Below are positions 34,415 through 42,802 of a DNA stretch of 64,000 nucleotides, one piece after another. Source of the DNA: Candidatus Eiseniibacteriota bacterium. GTDB taxonomy: Bacteria > Orphanbacterota > Orphanbacteria > Orphanbacterales > Orphanbacteraceae. The stretch lies in the NCBI GenBank assembly GCA_024276995.1, contig JAJRWB010000041.1, positions 27,015 through 91,014 on the forward strand. The letters are read 5' to 3'. Below the pieces are notes generated by a model, which was not told the DNA's origin, did not search any database, and was given only the letters and a program-made list of their open reading frames with translations. Position 1 is the stretch's first letter. Each line of letters starts with the position of its first letter. Both the position numbers and the translations under genes were made by a program.

Positions 34415-35431
34415 ATGGCTCGAATTCCAAGACATCTGCGCGAGCTGTACCGGTGCGTTTCCCCCGGCGACGTGCTGCTCGTCGTTGTGAAACCCGATCC
34501 CGATTCCCTTTCGTCGGCATGGGCGCTGAAGAAACTGCTCGCCGGCAAGGTGCAGTCGACCCGTATCGCCCACATCGGTGAGATCGTGAGGCTGGAGAAC
34601 AAGGCGATGATCCAGATATTGAAGATCAGGACCGAGCGGTTCGACAAAGTCGAGAAGGGATCTTTTTCGAAGCTCGCCCTCGTGGACGGCCAGCCCGACC
34701 AGTTCGATCGGTACGCCCTCCCGCCGGCGAACATCGTCATCGACCACCACCCGGCGGTGACCCCCTTCGAGGCGGACTACAGCGACGTGAGGCCGAAGAT
34801 CGGCGCCACCGCCACGATCCTCACCGAGTATCTTTACCAGGCGAAGATCACGATTCCGAGGCCTCTGGCGACGGCGCTCTGTTTCGGCATCAAGACCGAC
34901 ACGAACGGTTTGACCCGCTCGACTTCACGCAAGGACGTGAACGCATATTCGTACCTTCTCCCCCTCGCGAATGTGAGGCACCTCAGGCAGATCGAGGACG
35001 AGAGAATCGCCAAGTCCGACCTCGATCTCATCGGCCGGGCGGTGTCGAAGATTCAGATGCGAAGAAAGTTCCTCTACTGTTTTCTCGACGGCCCTGTTCC
35101 TCCCGACAGCCTGGTAATCCTGGCGGACACGTTCATCGGCGTGGAGGGGGTCTCCGTCGCCGCGGTGGCGAGCACCTACAGGAGCAAGGCGGTGGTCATC
35201 CTTCGCGGAAACGGGCCGCGCGTCGACGTGGGGCGCATCGCGCGCAGCGGTTTTGCCGATCTGGGAAGCGCGGGGGGGCACCGCGTGGCGGCACGCGCGG
35301 AGATCCGCTTCGCCGATCTTCCCGAGACGGCCGGCGGCGGAGAGGCGGAGAAGCTCGGCCCGTGGATCAAAAAGACGATACAATCGCATCTTTTCAAGAG
35401 GAAAACCGTCTGCGCGGGGCAGGGAAAATGA
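34415..35431 (+). CDS. DHH/DHHA1-family phosphoesterase
   Basis: 338 residues. The DHH motif is clear in 'IVIDHHPAVTPFEADY'. A C-terminal DHHA1-like end 'GSAGGHRVAARAEI' carries the substrate-binding GGH. Motif I, usually H-x-x-x-D-x-D, reads 'VKPDPDSLSSA', with Lys in place of the first His; motif II is 'LVDGQPDQF'. Relatives include NrnA-type oligoribonucleases and c-di-AMP/pAp phosphatases. The changed His may alter metal use, so activity is not certain. It overlaps the maf gene by 4 bp and follows the M29 gene by 32 bp. Confidence 0.8.
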   Translation: MARIPRHLRELYRCVSPGDVLLVVVKPDPDSLSSAWALKKLLAGKVQSTRIAHIGEIVRLENKAMIQILKIRTERFDKVEKGSFSKLALVDGQPDQFDRYALPPANIVIDHHPAVTPFEADYSDVRPKIGATATILTEYLYQAKITIPRPLATALCFGIKTDTNGLTRSTSRKDVNAYSYLLPLANVRHLRQIEDERIAKSDLDLIGRAVSKIQMRRKFLYCFLDGPVPPDSLVILADTFIGVEGVSVAAVASTYRSKAVVILRGNGPRVDVGRIARSGFADLGSAGGHRVAARAEIRFADLPETAGGGEAEKLGPWIKKTIQSHLFKRKTVCAGQGK

Positions 35432-36012
35432 GAGAAATCGTGCTCGCCTCCACATCGACCCACAGGAAGGCGGTTCTCGAAAGGCTCGGAATACCGTTCA
35501 CCGTTCTCGCGCCGCTGTGCGACGAAAAGGGGGCGGATCATCTCTCCGCCGAGGAGAGGGCCGTGCACTTGGCGGTGCGCAAAGCGAAGTCGCTCGCCAT
35601 GAAGTTTCCGAAGGCGCTCATCATCGGGTCGGACCAGATCCCCGAGGTGGAAGGACGGATCCTCAGCAAGCCGGGGAGTTCCGAGAAGGCGCGCGCCTCG
35701 CTTCGCCTGCTGTCGGGGAAGGAGCACAGGCTGCTTACCGGGCTGGCGGTGGTCGAAGGGGGGGAGGAGGGGCGCGTGGAGACGGCGCTCGATACGTCGC
35801 GCCTGCGTATGCGCGAATTGACCGACGAGGAAATCGCGAACTACGTCAAGCGGGAGCATGTGCTGAACTGTGCCGGCTCGTACCGTGCCGAGGGGCTCGG
35901 CGCGGCGCTCTTCCGGGAGATCCACACGAAAGATCCCACCGCCGTGATCGGCCTGCCGCTGACGCTCCTCGTCAATCTCCTTGCGAAGCTCGATTTTCAC
36001 ATTCTCGAGTAG
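35428..36012 (+). CDS. Maf-family nucleoside triphosphate pyrophosphatase
   Basis: 194 residues from ATG 35428, coupled by ATGA to the DHH gene. The Maf fold shows 'IVLASTSTHRKAVLERLG', the usual 'SxSPRR..LL' opening with Thr-His in place of Pro-Arg. It also has the catalytic Asp in 'LIIGSDQIPEVEG', the Lys in 'LSKPGSSEKAR' and 'CAGSYRAEGLG'. Maf proteins hydrolyse modified NTPs (m7GTP in the YceF type, dTTP/UTP in the YhdE type). The 'SDQ' motif is the form seen in YceF-like proteins. Confidence 0.87.
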   Translation: MREIVLASTSTHRKAVLERLGIPFTVLAPLCDEKGADHLSAEERAVHLAVRKAKSLAMKFPKALIIGSDQIPEVEGRILSKPGSSEKARASLRLLSGKEHRLLTGLAVVEGGEEGRVETALDTSRLRMRELTDEEIANYVKREHVLNCAGSYRAEGLGAALFREIHTKDPTAVIGLPLTLLVNLLAKLDFHILE

Positions 36013-36062
36013 GTCGCTCGCGGTACGGCGCGAACAAACGCATTCGAGACGAACCGGACCTG

Positions 36063-36686
36063 TCAGCGGAAGAGATTCTTTACCTCACCCCACGATGACT
36101 TACCGGTGCTGGTGCTGTTCATATAAAGCATACCGTCCCACGTTTCGATATACCCCGACGGCATGCCCGGAGCGTTCACCGTCGTGCCGCCGAAAGTCCA
36201 TCCGCCGGTGATCAGGTCGATCATATGGCTGCCTCCGCTGAATTCGACATTTCCCTGAAAGCTTCCGATACCCACCCCGGCGTTCCGGAACACTTCGAAC
36301 GCCGTGAAGTACCCGGACAGGTAAAGCGTGCCGTTCTCGAACGTGGAAGGCGAGACGGCGTTCGGCGGATCGACCCCATAGGCGAGATCGGGCGAACTGT
36401 CCTCCCAGATCTCGAATACTCCCGCGGTGTAGATCGTGTGTACCCACCCGCCGCCCTGATCCTCGGGGGCGCCGGGAACAAGGCCCCTGACGGAAATCGT
36501 GTACTCGTTGAGCGGGTCGGAAACGAGGGGGGCGAAGATCTGGTCAACGTTGCCGACGAGACGAAGTTCGTTCCCCGTCGTTCCCGGATCCCAGGTGTAG
36601 CCGTAGAAGTCAACAAGCTGTGCGCCGGCAAAACCGGGAAACGATAGAAGCGCCAGGACGAGAGGAAGTAATCGCATTTTCAGCAT
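36063..36686 (-). CDS. Secreted protein of unknown function
   Basis: 207 residues with a clear signal peptide (about 1-22, ending FAGAQ). The mature part is rich in Gly, Tyr, Thr and Ser, with few charged residues and predicted beta strands, and resembles small extracellular beta-sandwich proteins. I recognise no family and no C-terminal anchor or sorting tail. ATG 36686 is chosen because GGAG lies about 10 bp upstream and the signal starts immediately. The gene has a strong predicted promoter 155 bp upstream and a leader with a 9-bp hairpin, so it is probably regulated. Confidence 0.65.
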   Translation of the reverse strand: MLKMRLLPLVLALLSFPGFAGAQLVDFYGYTWDPGTTGNELRLVGNVDQIFAPLVSDPLNEYTISVRGLVPGAPEDQGGGWVHTIYTAGVFEIWEDSSPDLAYGVDPPNAVSPSTFENGTLYLSGYFTAFEVFRNAGVGIGSFQGNVEFSGGSHMIDLITGGWTFGGTTVNAPGMPSGYIETWDGMLYMNSTSTGKSSWGEVKNLFR

Positions 36687-36715
36687 CACTGTAATTCTCC
36701 GTTCGTTTTGTCTGT

Positions 36716-36755
36716 CCGTCCGCCCCGCCAACCAAAGTCCGTTACAGGCGGACGG
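36716..36755 (-). promoter_or_regulatory. Hairpin in the leader of the secreted-protein gene
   Basis: CCGTCCGCC (36716-36724) and GGCGGACGG (36747-36755) form a perfect 9-bp inverted repeat with a 22-nt loop. It lies inside the predicted 5' leader of about 148 nt. There is no T-run after it, so it is not an obvious terminator; a stability element or a translation regulator is possible. Confidence 0.45.
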
Positions 36756-36840
36756 TACGACTCTATTTCGGCTCAGGAAACCGGGTGTTTTCGGTCCGGC
36801 ATTCGGAGGGGAATTCCCAGATCACCACACTTCCATACGT

Positions 36841-36869
36841 AGATTACCATGGAATTACTCAATTGTCAA
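36841..36869 (-). promoter_or_regulatory. Strong predicted sigma70 promoter of the secreted-protein gene
   Basis: On the minus strand TTGACA (36869-36864), exactly 17 bp, then TAATCT (36846-36841), within an AT-rich stretch that stands out from the high-GC surroundings. Transcription would start near 36834, giving a leader of about 148 nt. Confidence 0.6.
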
Positions 36870-36919
36870 TCAATACTGCCGTTTCGGGAAAGAAATCGCA
36901 TGTGTCCCGAAGAACGGCG

Positions 36920-37564
36920 CTACGTCCGGCGGAGTGCTGCTCGGACGGAGCGGTAGTCGGCCGGTTCATCGATGTCCACATGAATCGAATCGGAATCGAC
37001 ATCCACGATCCGCACCTCGTCCGGCCGGGCGTGGACGACGTCTCTTCCCGGTTCGCCGGGGGCGAGATCGAGAAAGTCGGGGAAGCGGGCTGTGGATACG
37101 AGGAAGGGATGTCCCCGGCGGCCGCGGCACGCGGGGAGGAAGATCGTTCCGGCCCGATCCGATCGGAACGCGTGGAGAAGGAGGGTGATCGTGCCGGCGG
37201 TGACAAGAGGGTAGTCCACGGGGGAGAGGAGGGCGGCGGCGACGCCGGTCGGGAGGGAGCGGATCCCCGCCTGGAGGGAGGTGGTCTGGCCGAGAGGGTG
37301 GAGGTCGTTCCAGACGATGCGCACGCACGCCGTATCGTCGTGGGCGGCGAGCGCGGCGGCGGTCTCCCTGCCGCGGTATCCGACAACGACATGGATCGGC
37401 GCGATTCCGGCGGCGCGGAATGCCCCGATCAGCCTGGAAATCACCGTGCCCCCCGGCAGGGGAAGGAGCGCCTTCGGACGGCCGATCCGGCTCGAGCGGC
37501 CGGCGGCGAGGATGACGCCGGCGACCGGTTCGCCGCGCGGACCTTTCAGCTTGCTCTCCATCAT
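36920..37564 (-). CDS. MobA/MocA-like nucleotidyltransferase
   Basis: 214 residues. The N-terminus 'VAGVILAAGRSSRIGRPKALLPLPGG' is the nucleotide-binding signature of MobA-like NTP transferases (LAAG.S.R.G..K). 'LLSPVDYPLV' gives the metal-binding Asp and 'GHPFLVS' the base-contact loop. It could transfer CMP or GMP to molybdopterin, or a nucleotide to another cofactor or sugar. No molybdenum genes are visible nearby. Tandem ATGs at 37564 and 37561 have no clear ribosome-binding site. The gene diverges from the 6-PTPS fusion gene. Confidence 0.8.
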   Translation of the reverse strand: MMESKLKGPRGEPVAGVILAAGRSSRIGRPKALLPLPGGTVISRLIGAFRAAGIAPIHVVVGYRGRETAAALAAHDDTACVRIVWNDLHPLGQTTSLQAGIRSLPTGVAAALLSPVDYPLVTAGTITLLLHAFRSDRAGTIFLPACRGRRGHPFLVSTARFPDFLDLAPGEPGRDVVHARPDEVRIVDVDSDSIHVDIDEPADYRSVRAALRRT

Positions 37565-37679
37565 GGGTGCGATTCTATCACGCCGGCGGAAACGGCGGGA
37601 TCCGCCGCGCCGCGTTGACCTTCCGGAGCGCGCCGTGCTACCGTTCCTTCCGGCCCGCGCGGCGCCGGCGGAGGGATTC

Positions 37680-38492
37680 ATGGCTGAAGCGTTCTTGACG
37701 AGACGGAGCGGGTTCTCGGCGGCGAGGCACTTCCATATCCCGTCGATGACCGGCGACGAAGCGGAAAGGACGTACGGCCATACCGGTGCTCACGGCCATG
37801 ATTACTTGATCGACCTGACGATCCGCGGCGCCATCGACCCGGTCACCGGCATGGTCGAAAACCTGGATACGATGAAAGAAGTGCTCCGCCGCGAAGTGGC
37901 GGACCATCTCGACGCGGTCTTCCTGAACCGGGATATTCCGTTTTTCGGAAAGAACGCGCCCACACTGGAAAACCTGGCGCTCTACGTCCATCGCCGGCTC
38001 GAGAGCCGGTACGGCGAGGCGCTTCACGCCGTCGCTCTCGCGGAAGAGGAGGATTACCGCGTCGAGCTGCGTGCCGGGAGAGAAGAGATGTACGTGACGC
38101 GGACGTATCGATTCTGCGCCGGGCACAGGCTGCACCGCCCGGAGCTGAGTGACGAGGAGAACCGTGCCTGTTTCGGAAAGTGCAACAACCCGAACGGCCA
38201 CGGCCACAACTACCGGCTCGAGATCACCGTGGCGGGCGGCGTCGATGAGCGGACGGGAAAGGTCTGCCGTGCGGGCGACCTCGATGATGTGGCCCGGCGT
38301 GAAGTGATCGATTATCTCGATCACCGCAACCTGAACGAGGACATCGAGGAATTCCGCGACCTGAATCCCACGGCGGAGAATATCGCCCGCGTCGCCTGGG
38401 AACGTCTCGGCGAGCGGCCGGGCGGCGCCGCTCTCTACAGGGTCAGGGTGTACGAAACCGACCGCAATGTGGCCGACTACTACGGGCGATAA
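37680..38492 (+). CDS. Tandem 6-pyruvoyl-tetrahydropterin synthase/QueD fusion
   Basis: 270 residues made of two head-to-tail 6-PTPS units (about 1-125 and 137-270). The second half has 'FGKCNNPNGHGHNY', with the catalytic C168 and zinc ligands H174 and H176, like animal-type 6-PTPS, plus the catalytic Glu late ('RVRVYETD'). The first half keeps 'HGHDY' (H38, H40) but has no Cys at the matching position (Y32 or H34). Family members make 6-pyruvoyl-tetrahydropterin or 6-carboxy-tetrahydropterin, the latter for queuosine. Start ATG 37680 has GGAGG about 8 bp upstream. The TonB receptor gene overlaps its 3' end. Confidence 0.88.
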   Translation: MAEAFLTRRSGFSAARHFHIPSMTGDEAERTYGHTGAHGHDYLIDLTIRGAIDPVTGMVENLDTMKEVLRREVADHLDAVFLNRDIPFFGKNAPTLENLALYVHRRLESRYGEALHAVALAEEEDYRVELRAGREEMYVTRTYRFCAGHRLHRPELSDEENRACFGKCNNPNGHGHNYRLEITVAGGVDERTGKVCRAGDLDDVARREVIDYLDHRNLNEDIEEFRDLNPTAENIARVAWERLGERPGGAALYRVRVYETDRNVADYYGR

Positions 38493-40782
38493 ACACCGGG
38501 TGCTCCCTCCGCGGACGCGCGCCACGAGGGGGCGACTCCTTTCGTCTCTCCTGTTCCTCCCTTTCTTGTTCGTCTTACTCTCCCCCTCGGCGGCGCCGGC
38601 GACCGAGCGCACCGGCATCACCGGCCGGGTCGTGGACGCGGCCACCGGCGCGCCTGTCGCGTACACGGAGATCGCGACGGCGGACGGGTTATACCGCGTG
38701 ATCGCCGACTCCGCCGGTGTGTTCCGGCTGCGGGGTGTCCCGGTCGGGGCGTGGGAGATCCGCGCGTCGCGCATCGGCTACGCCCCGGCCGCCGTGACCG
38801 ACGTGGTGGTGAAATCGGGCCGGCTCACTCCTCTTCGGATCGCCCTGAAGGCGGTCGTCTTCGAGGCCGCCCCGATCCGCGTCAACGCCGACTACTTTTC
38901 CAAAACGATCGAATCGCGCACCAGCTCGACGTCGCTCACCTACGAGGAAATCCGCCGCGCCCCCGGAGCTTCGGAAGATGTGCTTCGCGTGGTGCAGACC
39001 CTCGCCGGAATCGGATCGAACGACCAATCGTCGGAGATCATCGTTCGGGGCGGCGCGCCGTGGGAGAACCTCTTCCTCATCGACAACGTGGAGGTTCCCA
39101 ACTTGAACCATTTCCCGGAAGAAGGGGGCGCCGGCGGGGCGATCAGCATGGTGAACACCGAGTTCGTCTCGGACGTGGAGTTTTCCGCCGGCGGATTCGG
39201 CGTCCGTTACGGCGACAAGCTCTCGTCGGTGCTCTCCGTCAAGCTCCGCGAGGGAAACCGTGAGCGTTTCGCCGGGGAGGCGGATCTGAACACGGCGGGC
39301 GCGGCGGGAATCGTGGAAGGACCGATCGCAGGCGGAAGGGGCTCGTGGATGTTCACGGCCCGGCGAAGCTACCTGGAACTCCTCCTCGGCGCCGTCGGGC
39401 TGACCGCCGTTCCCCGGTACTTCGACGTTCAAGGGAAGGCGGTATTCGATCTAAGCCGGAATCACAAGCTCTCCGCCGTTCTTCTCGGCGGCGTCGACGC
39501 CATCGATATCGTCGAGGAAGGAGACGCCTACTCCCAGGGCGCCAGCGACGTGAACTACCGCGGAAACCAGGAGGTCGCCGGCCTAACGTGGCGCGCCCTG
39601 TTCGGATCGCACATGACCGCCGCCACCACGCTCTCTCTTGCCTCGAACTACTGGGACATCCTGGCATTTGACGACGAGGTGCGAATCTGGGATCAAGATT
39701 CGCGGGAGACGGAGACGACGCTGAAATCGGAATGGGTCGCCCGCCCGGCGCGTCGATGGGAACTCTCCTGGGGAGGATCGCTCAAGGAAGTCGACCTCGA
39801 TATGAACACAACGTCCGACCCCGAATCGCTGATTACGAACGACTCGATTCCGTATGTCTATCAACTCGACGTGAACCAGGAGATGACGGCATGGAAGCAG
39901 GCGGCCTACCTGTCGATGCGATGGGACGCAAGCGAATGGTTTTCGGTGGACGGAGGAGTCCGCTACGACCGCTTCGATTTCACCGGGCGCGCCGACGTGG
40001 CGCCGCGCGCATCGTTCACCGTTACTCTCGATCCGGCCACCACGCTGAACGGTGCGTGGGGGGACTACTACCAGACGCCTCCGTACTACGAACTCACCGT
40101 CGATGAGGCGAATCGGCGCGCGAAGAACTACCATGCCGTTCATTATGTGCTCGGTGTGGAGCACCGCTTCGCGGAAAATGTTCTCGGCAAGGCGGAGTTC
40201 TACTATAAGGATTACGACGACTACCTCGTGTCCGCGTCGGACACCTCCACCGTTCTCGTGTCCCAAGGGACCGGCGACGTGCGCGGCGTCGACCTGACAC
40301 TCCACAGGAAGATGAAGGGAAAAGTGTGGGGTTACGCCAGCTATTCCCTGTCGAAACAGAGGATCCGCACGCCCCTCGACGGGGAAACCGACGGGCCTTA
40401 CGATTACAGGCAGATCGCGTCGGTTCTATTCGGCTACCGCTTCTCCGACCGGTGGGAAGCGTCGGTGCGGTGGCGCTACCTCGGCGGTCTTCCGTACACC
40501 CCTCTCGCCGGACGGCGCTTCAGCGAATGGACGGGGCAATGGGAGCCGGTGTGGGAGGAGCCTCCATACGGTTCGCGCTACCCGGCGTACCACAAGCTCG
40601 ACTTCCGCGTCGATCGGCGCACCAACTTCGCCGACGCCAACCTCGTCTGGTACATCGACCTGCAGAATCTCTACGGACGCCGGAACGTTTTCGAGTATCG
40701 CTACAACGACGACTACACCGAGCGACAGACGGTGAACCAGTTCGGCTTCCTCTTCGTCGGCGGCATGGCGATGGAGTTCTAG
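38467..40782 (+). CDS. TonB-dependent receptor with carboxypeptidase-regulatory-like N-domain
   Basis: About 771 residues. A signal peptide of unusual length (hydrophobic core about 24-43) is followed by a carboxypeptidase-regulatory-like domain ('GITGRVVDAATGAPVAYTEI'), a plug domain ('LRVVQTLAGIGSNDQ', 'EIIVRGGAPWENLFLIDNV') and a 22-strand-type beta barrel ending 'FLFVGGMAMEF' with a terminal Phe. It imports a large or complexed nutrient across the outer membrane. ATG 38467 overlaps the 6-PTPS gene by 26 bp; GTG 38500 would start just after that stop and still include the signal peptide. The ligand is unknown. Confidence 0.85.
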   Translation: MWPTTTGDKHRVLPPRTRATRGRLLSSLLFLPFLFVLLSPSAAPATERTGITGRVVDAATGAPVAYTEIATADGLYRVIADSAGVFRLRGVPVGAWEIRASRIGYAPAAVTDVVVKSGRLTPLRIALKAVVFEAAPIRVNADYFSKTIESRTSSTSLTYEEIRRAPGASEDVLRVVQTLAGIGSNDQSSEIIVRGGAPWENLFLIDNVEVPNLNHFPEEGGAGGAISMVNTEFVSDVEFSAGGFGVRYGDKLSSVLSVKLREGNRERFAGEADLNTAGAAGIVEGPIAGGRGSWMFTARRSYLELLLGAVGLTAVPRYFDVQGKAVFDLSRNHKLSAVLLGGVDAIDIVEEGDAYSQGASDVNYRGNQEVAGLTWRALFGSHMTAATTLSLASNYWDILAFDDEVRIWDQDSRETETTLKSEWVARPARRWELSWGGSLKEVDLDMNTTSDPESLITNDSIPYVYQLDVNQEMTAWKQAAYLSMRWDASEWFSVDGGVRYDRFDFTGRADVAPRASFTVTLDPATTLNGAWGDYYQTPPYYELTVDEANRRAKNYHAVHYVLGVEHRFAENVLGKAEFYYKDYDDYLVSASDTSTVLVSQGTGDVRGVDLTLHRKMKGKVWGYASYSLSKQRIRTPLDGETDGPYDYRQIASVLFGYRFSDRWEASVRWRYLGGLPYTPLAGRRFSEWTGQWEPVWEEPPYGSRYPAYHKLDFRVDRRTNFADANLVWYIDLQNLYGRRNVFEYRYNDDYTERQTVNQFGFLFVGGMAMEF

Positions 40783-40871
40783 CCTCGGCGGCGGGCGGGA
40801 GCCGGCCGGAGCGATCTCTGGCCGCCTCGGCGCATACGGTGGTATGCTTCGTCGCTCAGGAGGATGGAACC

Positions 40872-42359
40872 ATGAGCGATCGCGATCAAGTTCGCGTCCG
40901 TTTCGCGCCGAGCCCCACCGGTTATTTTCACGTGGGCGGCGCGAGGACGGCGCTTTTCAACTGGATCTACGCGCGCCAGCGCGGCGGCGTGTTTGTGCTT
41001 CGTATCGAGGACACCGACCGGGAGCGCTCCACCGAGGAGTCGGTATCGTATTTCATCGACGGGCTGAAGTGGCTCGGCCTCGACTGGGATGAAGGGCCGT
41101 TTTTCCAGGCGAAGAACAGGCCGAAACATGAGGCGGCGGCGGCGGAGCTGCTCGGTGCGGGCCATGCGTACCGCTGCTTTTGCACGCCGGAAGAGCTTGC
41201 CGCCGAGAAGGCGCGCGCCGTGGCGGAGAAGCGCTCGTGGAAATGCCCCGGCGGTTGCCGCGACCGGCAAAGCGCCGACGCGAAGCGGCGCTCGGAGGCG
41301 GGCGAGCCGTCGGTGGTCCGCTTCCGCGTGCCGGAGGGCGAACGGATCGAGTTCGTCGATATGGTGTACGGGCCGAACGTGAAGGAGGCCGCCGACATCG
41401 AGGACTTCGTGATCCTCCGCTCCGACGGGTCGCCCCTCTACAACCTGAGCGTCGTCGTCGACGACGCCGACATGGGGATCACCCACGTGATCCGCGGCCA
41501 GGATCATCTGTCGAACACGCCGAAGCAGATTCTCCTCTACCGTGCCCTGGGGAAGGAGGTGCCCTGCTTCGGCCACCTCCCCCTCATCCTCGCGCCGAAC
41601 AAGTCGAAGCTGTCGAAGCGGAAGCACGGCGAGATCGTTTCTCTTCCCTTCTATAGGGAGAAGGGAATCCTGCCCGAGGCGTTCTGCAACTTCCTCGCCC
41701 TCCTCGGGTGGTCGCCCGGCGCGGAAGACGAAGTGCTCGGCATGAAGGAACTGATCGAAAAATTCGACCTTTCGAAAGTGAACAAATCGAACGCCGTTTT
41801 CGATTACCGGGGGGGAGACGAGAGGAACTGGACCGATCCGAAGGCGATCGCCATCAACGGGCGTTACATCAGTGCCATGGATCTCGACGATCTCGTCCCT
41901 CTTGTGAGAGAGCGGCTCGAGGAGGCCGGGATCTGGCGCGACGAGTTCGCCGGGGAAAAGGCCGCCTGGTTCCGCTCGGCGATCGACCTCGTGCGGGAGC
42001 GTTTCCGAACGCTCTGTGATTTCGCCACCCTCGGGAGGCCGTACTTCTCCGATGACTTCGAGATGGAAGAGAAGGCGGTGCGGAAAAATCTCGGGAAGGA
42101 AGGGCTCGCCGGGCTGCTCGAAGCGCTCGCCGGGCGACTCGGCGGCGTCACGCCGTTCGACGCGGAGCACGTCGAGGAGGCGGTGCGCGCCTTCGCCGCC
42201 GAGCGCGACGTGAAGCCGGGCCTTATCATCAACGCCGCCCGCACGGCGCTTACCGGCACGAACGTGGGACCGAGCATGTTCCACGTCTTCGAGCTTCTCG
42301 GGCAAGAGAAAACGGTGCAACGGCTTAAGGCGGCGGAGGCGTACGTCGCCGGGGCATGA
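40872..42359 (+). CDS. gltX: Glutamyl-tRNA synthetase
   Basis: 495 residues, class I synthetase. HIGH-like motif in 'FAPSPTGYFHVGGARTALF', then a Cys-rich insert 'CFCTPEEL...KCPGGC' that probably binds zinc, and the KMSKS-equivalent 'NKSKLSKRKHG'. A C-terminal anticodon-binding helical domain follows. It charges tRNA-Glu and, in bacteria lacking GlnRS, also tRNA-Gln, which GatCAB then corrects. A tRNA-Gln gene lies 82 bp downstream. ATG 40872 follows an AGGAGG 8 bp upstream. Confidence 0.95.
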   Translation: MSDRDQVRVRFAPSPTGYFHVGGARTALFNWIYARQRGGVFVLRIEDTDRERSTEESVSYFIDGLKWLGLDWDEGPFFQAKNRPKHEAAAAELLGAGHAYRCFCTPEELAAEKARAVAEKRSWKCPGGCRDRQSADAKRRSEAGEPSVVRFRVPEGERIEFVDMVYGPNVKEAADIEDFVILRSDGSPLYNLSVVVDDADMGITHVIRGQDHLSNTPKQILLYRALGKEVPCFGHLPLILAPNKSKLSKRKHGEIVSLPFYREKGILPEAFCNFLALLGWSPGAEDEVLGMKELIEKFDLSKVNKSNAVFDYRGGDERNWTDPKAIAINGRYISAMDLDDLVPLVRERLEEAGIWRDEFAGEKAAWFRSAIDLVRERFRTLCDFATLGRPYFSDDFEMEEKAVRKNLGKEGLAGLLEALAGRLGGVTPFDAEHVEEAVRAFAAERDVKPGLIINAARTALTGTNVGPSMFHVFELLGQEKTVQRLKAAEAYVAGA

Positions 42360-42400
42360 CGGCGGCACGACAAGGGCCTTGCCGCGCCGACCGCCGGCGG

Positions 42401-42429
42401 TTGACACGCCGCCGCCCATCGCCTAATAT
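42401..42429 (+). promoter_or_regulatory. Strong sigma70 promoter of tRNA-Gln
   Basis: A perfect TTGACA (42401-42406), a 17-bp spacer and TAATAT (42424-42429), with the tRNA 5' end 13 bp further on. This suggests the tRNA is transcribed independently of gltX. Confidence 0.7.
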
Positions 42430-42441
42430 TTACCCACCGGA

Positions 42442-42515
42442 TGGGACGTCGTCCAACGGTAGGACATGCGGCTCTGGACCGTAGTATCGGGGTTCGAATC
42501 CCTGCGTCCCAGCCA
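42442..42515 (+). tRNA. tRNA-Gln (anticodon CUG)
   Basis: 74 nt. A full cloverleaf can be drawn: 7-bp acceptor stem (TGGGACG/CGTCCCA), D arm GTCC/GGAC, anticodon stem TGCGG/CCGTA with loop CTCTGGA and anticodon CTG, and a T arm with GTTCGAAT. The CCA end is encoded (42513-42515). The 287 bp after it, to 42802, show no gene and no clear terminator. Confidence 0.95.
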
Positions 42516-42802
42516 CCTCTTTGCGCCCGAGCCCCGGCCGGGAATCCCTGAACGGAAAAGAGTACGTACGGAAGAACCCGGAGTGGCCGTCAGCTGCGCC
42601 GGTATCGCCGGACCGGCCGCGGTTCGCTCCTCCGGTTCGCCTTCGCGTTTCGATGTGGTCGCGTAAGCTTCCCCGTTAAGCAGACACTTCTAAATAGTAG
42701 ACATCCCGGCATCCTACCAGATTCTCGAAGAGATAGGCATTCAGGGCCCCATCGCGATCTATCCGGTTGAATCGCCGCCCCGCCTCCCCCGCAGGAAACC
42801 CC

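Noticed and set aside
38467..38492. Frameshift at the 26-bp overlap between the 6-PTPS fusion and the TonB receptor genes
   Set aside because: Both proteins are complete; a later GTG (38500) in the receptor gene would remove the overlap, so no error is needed.
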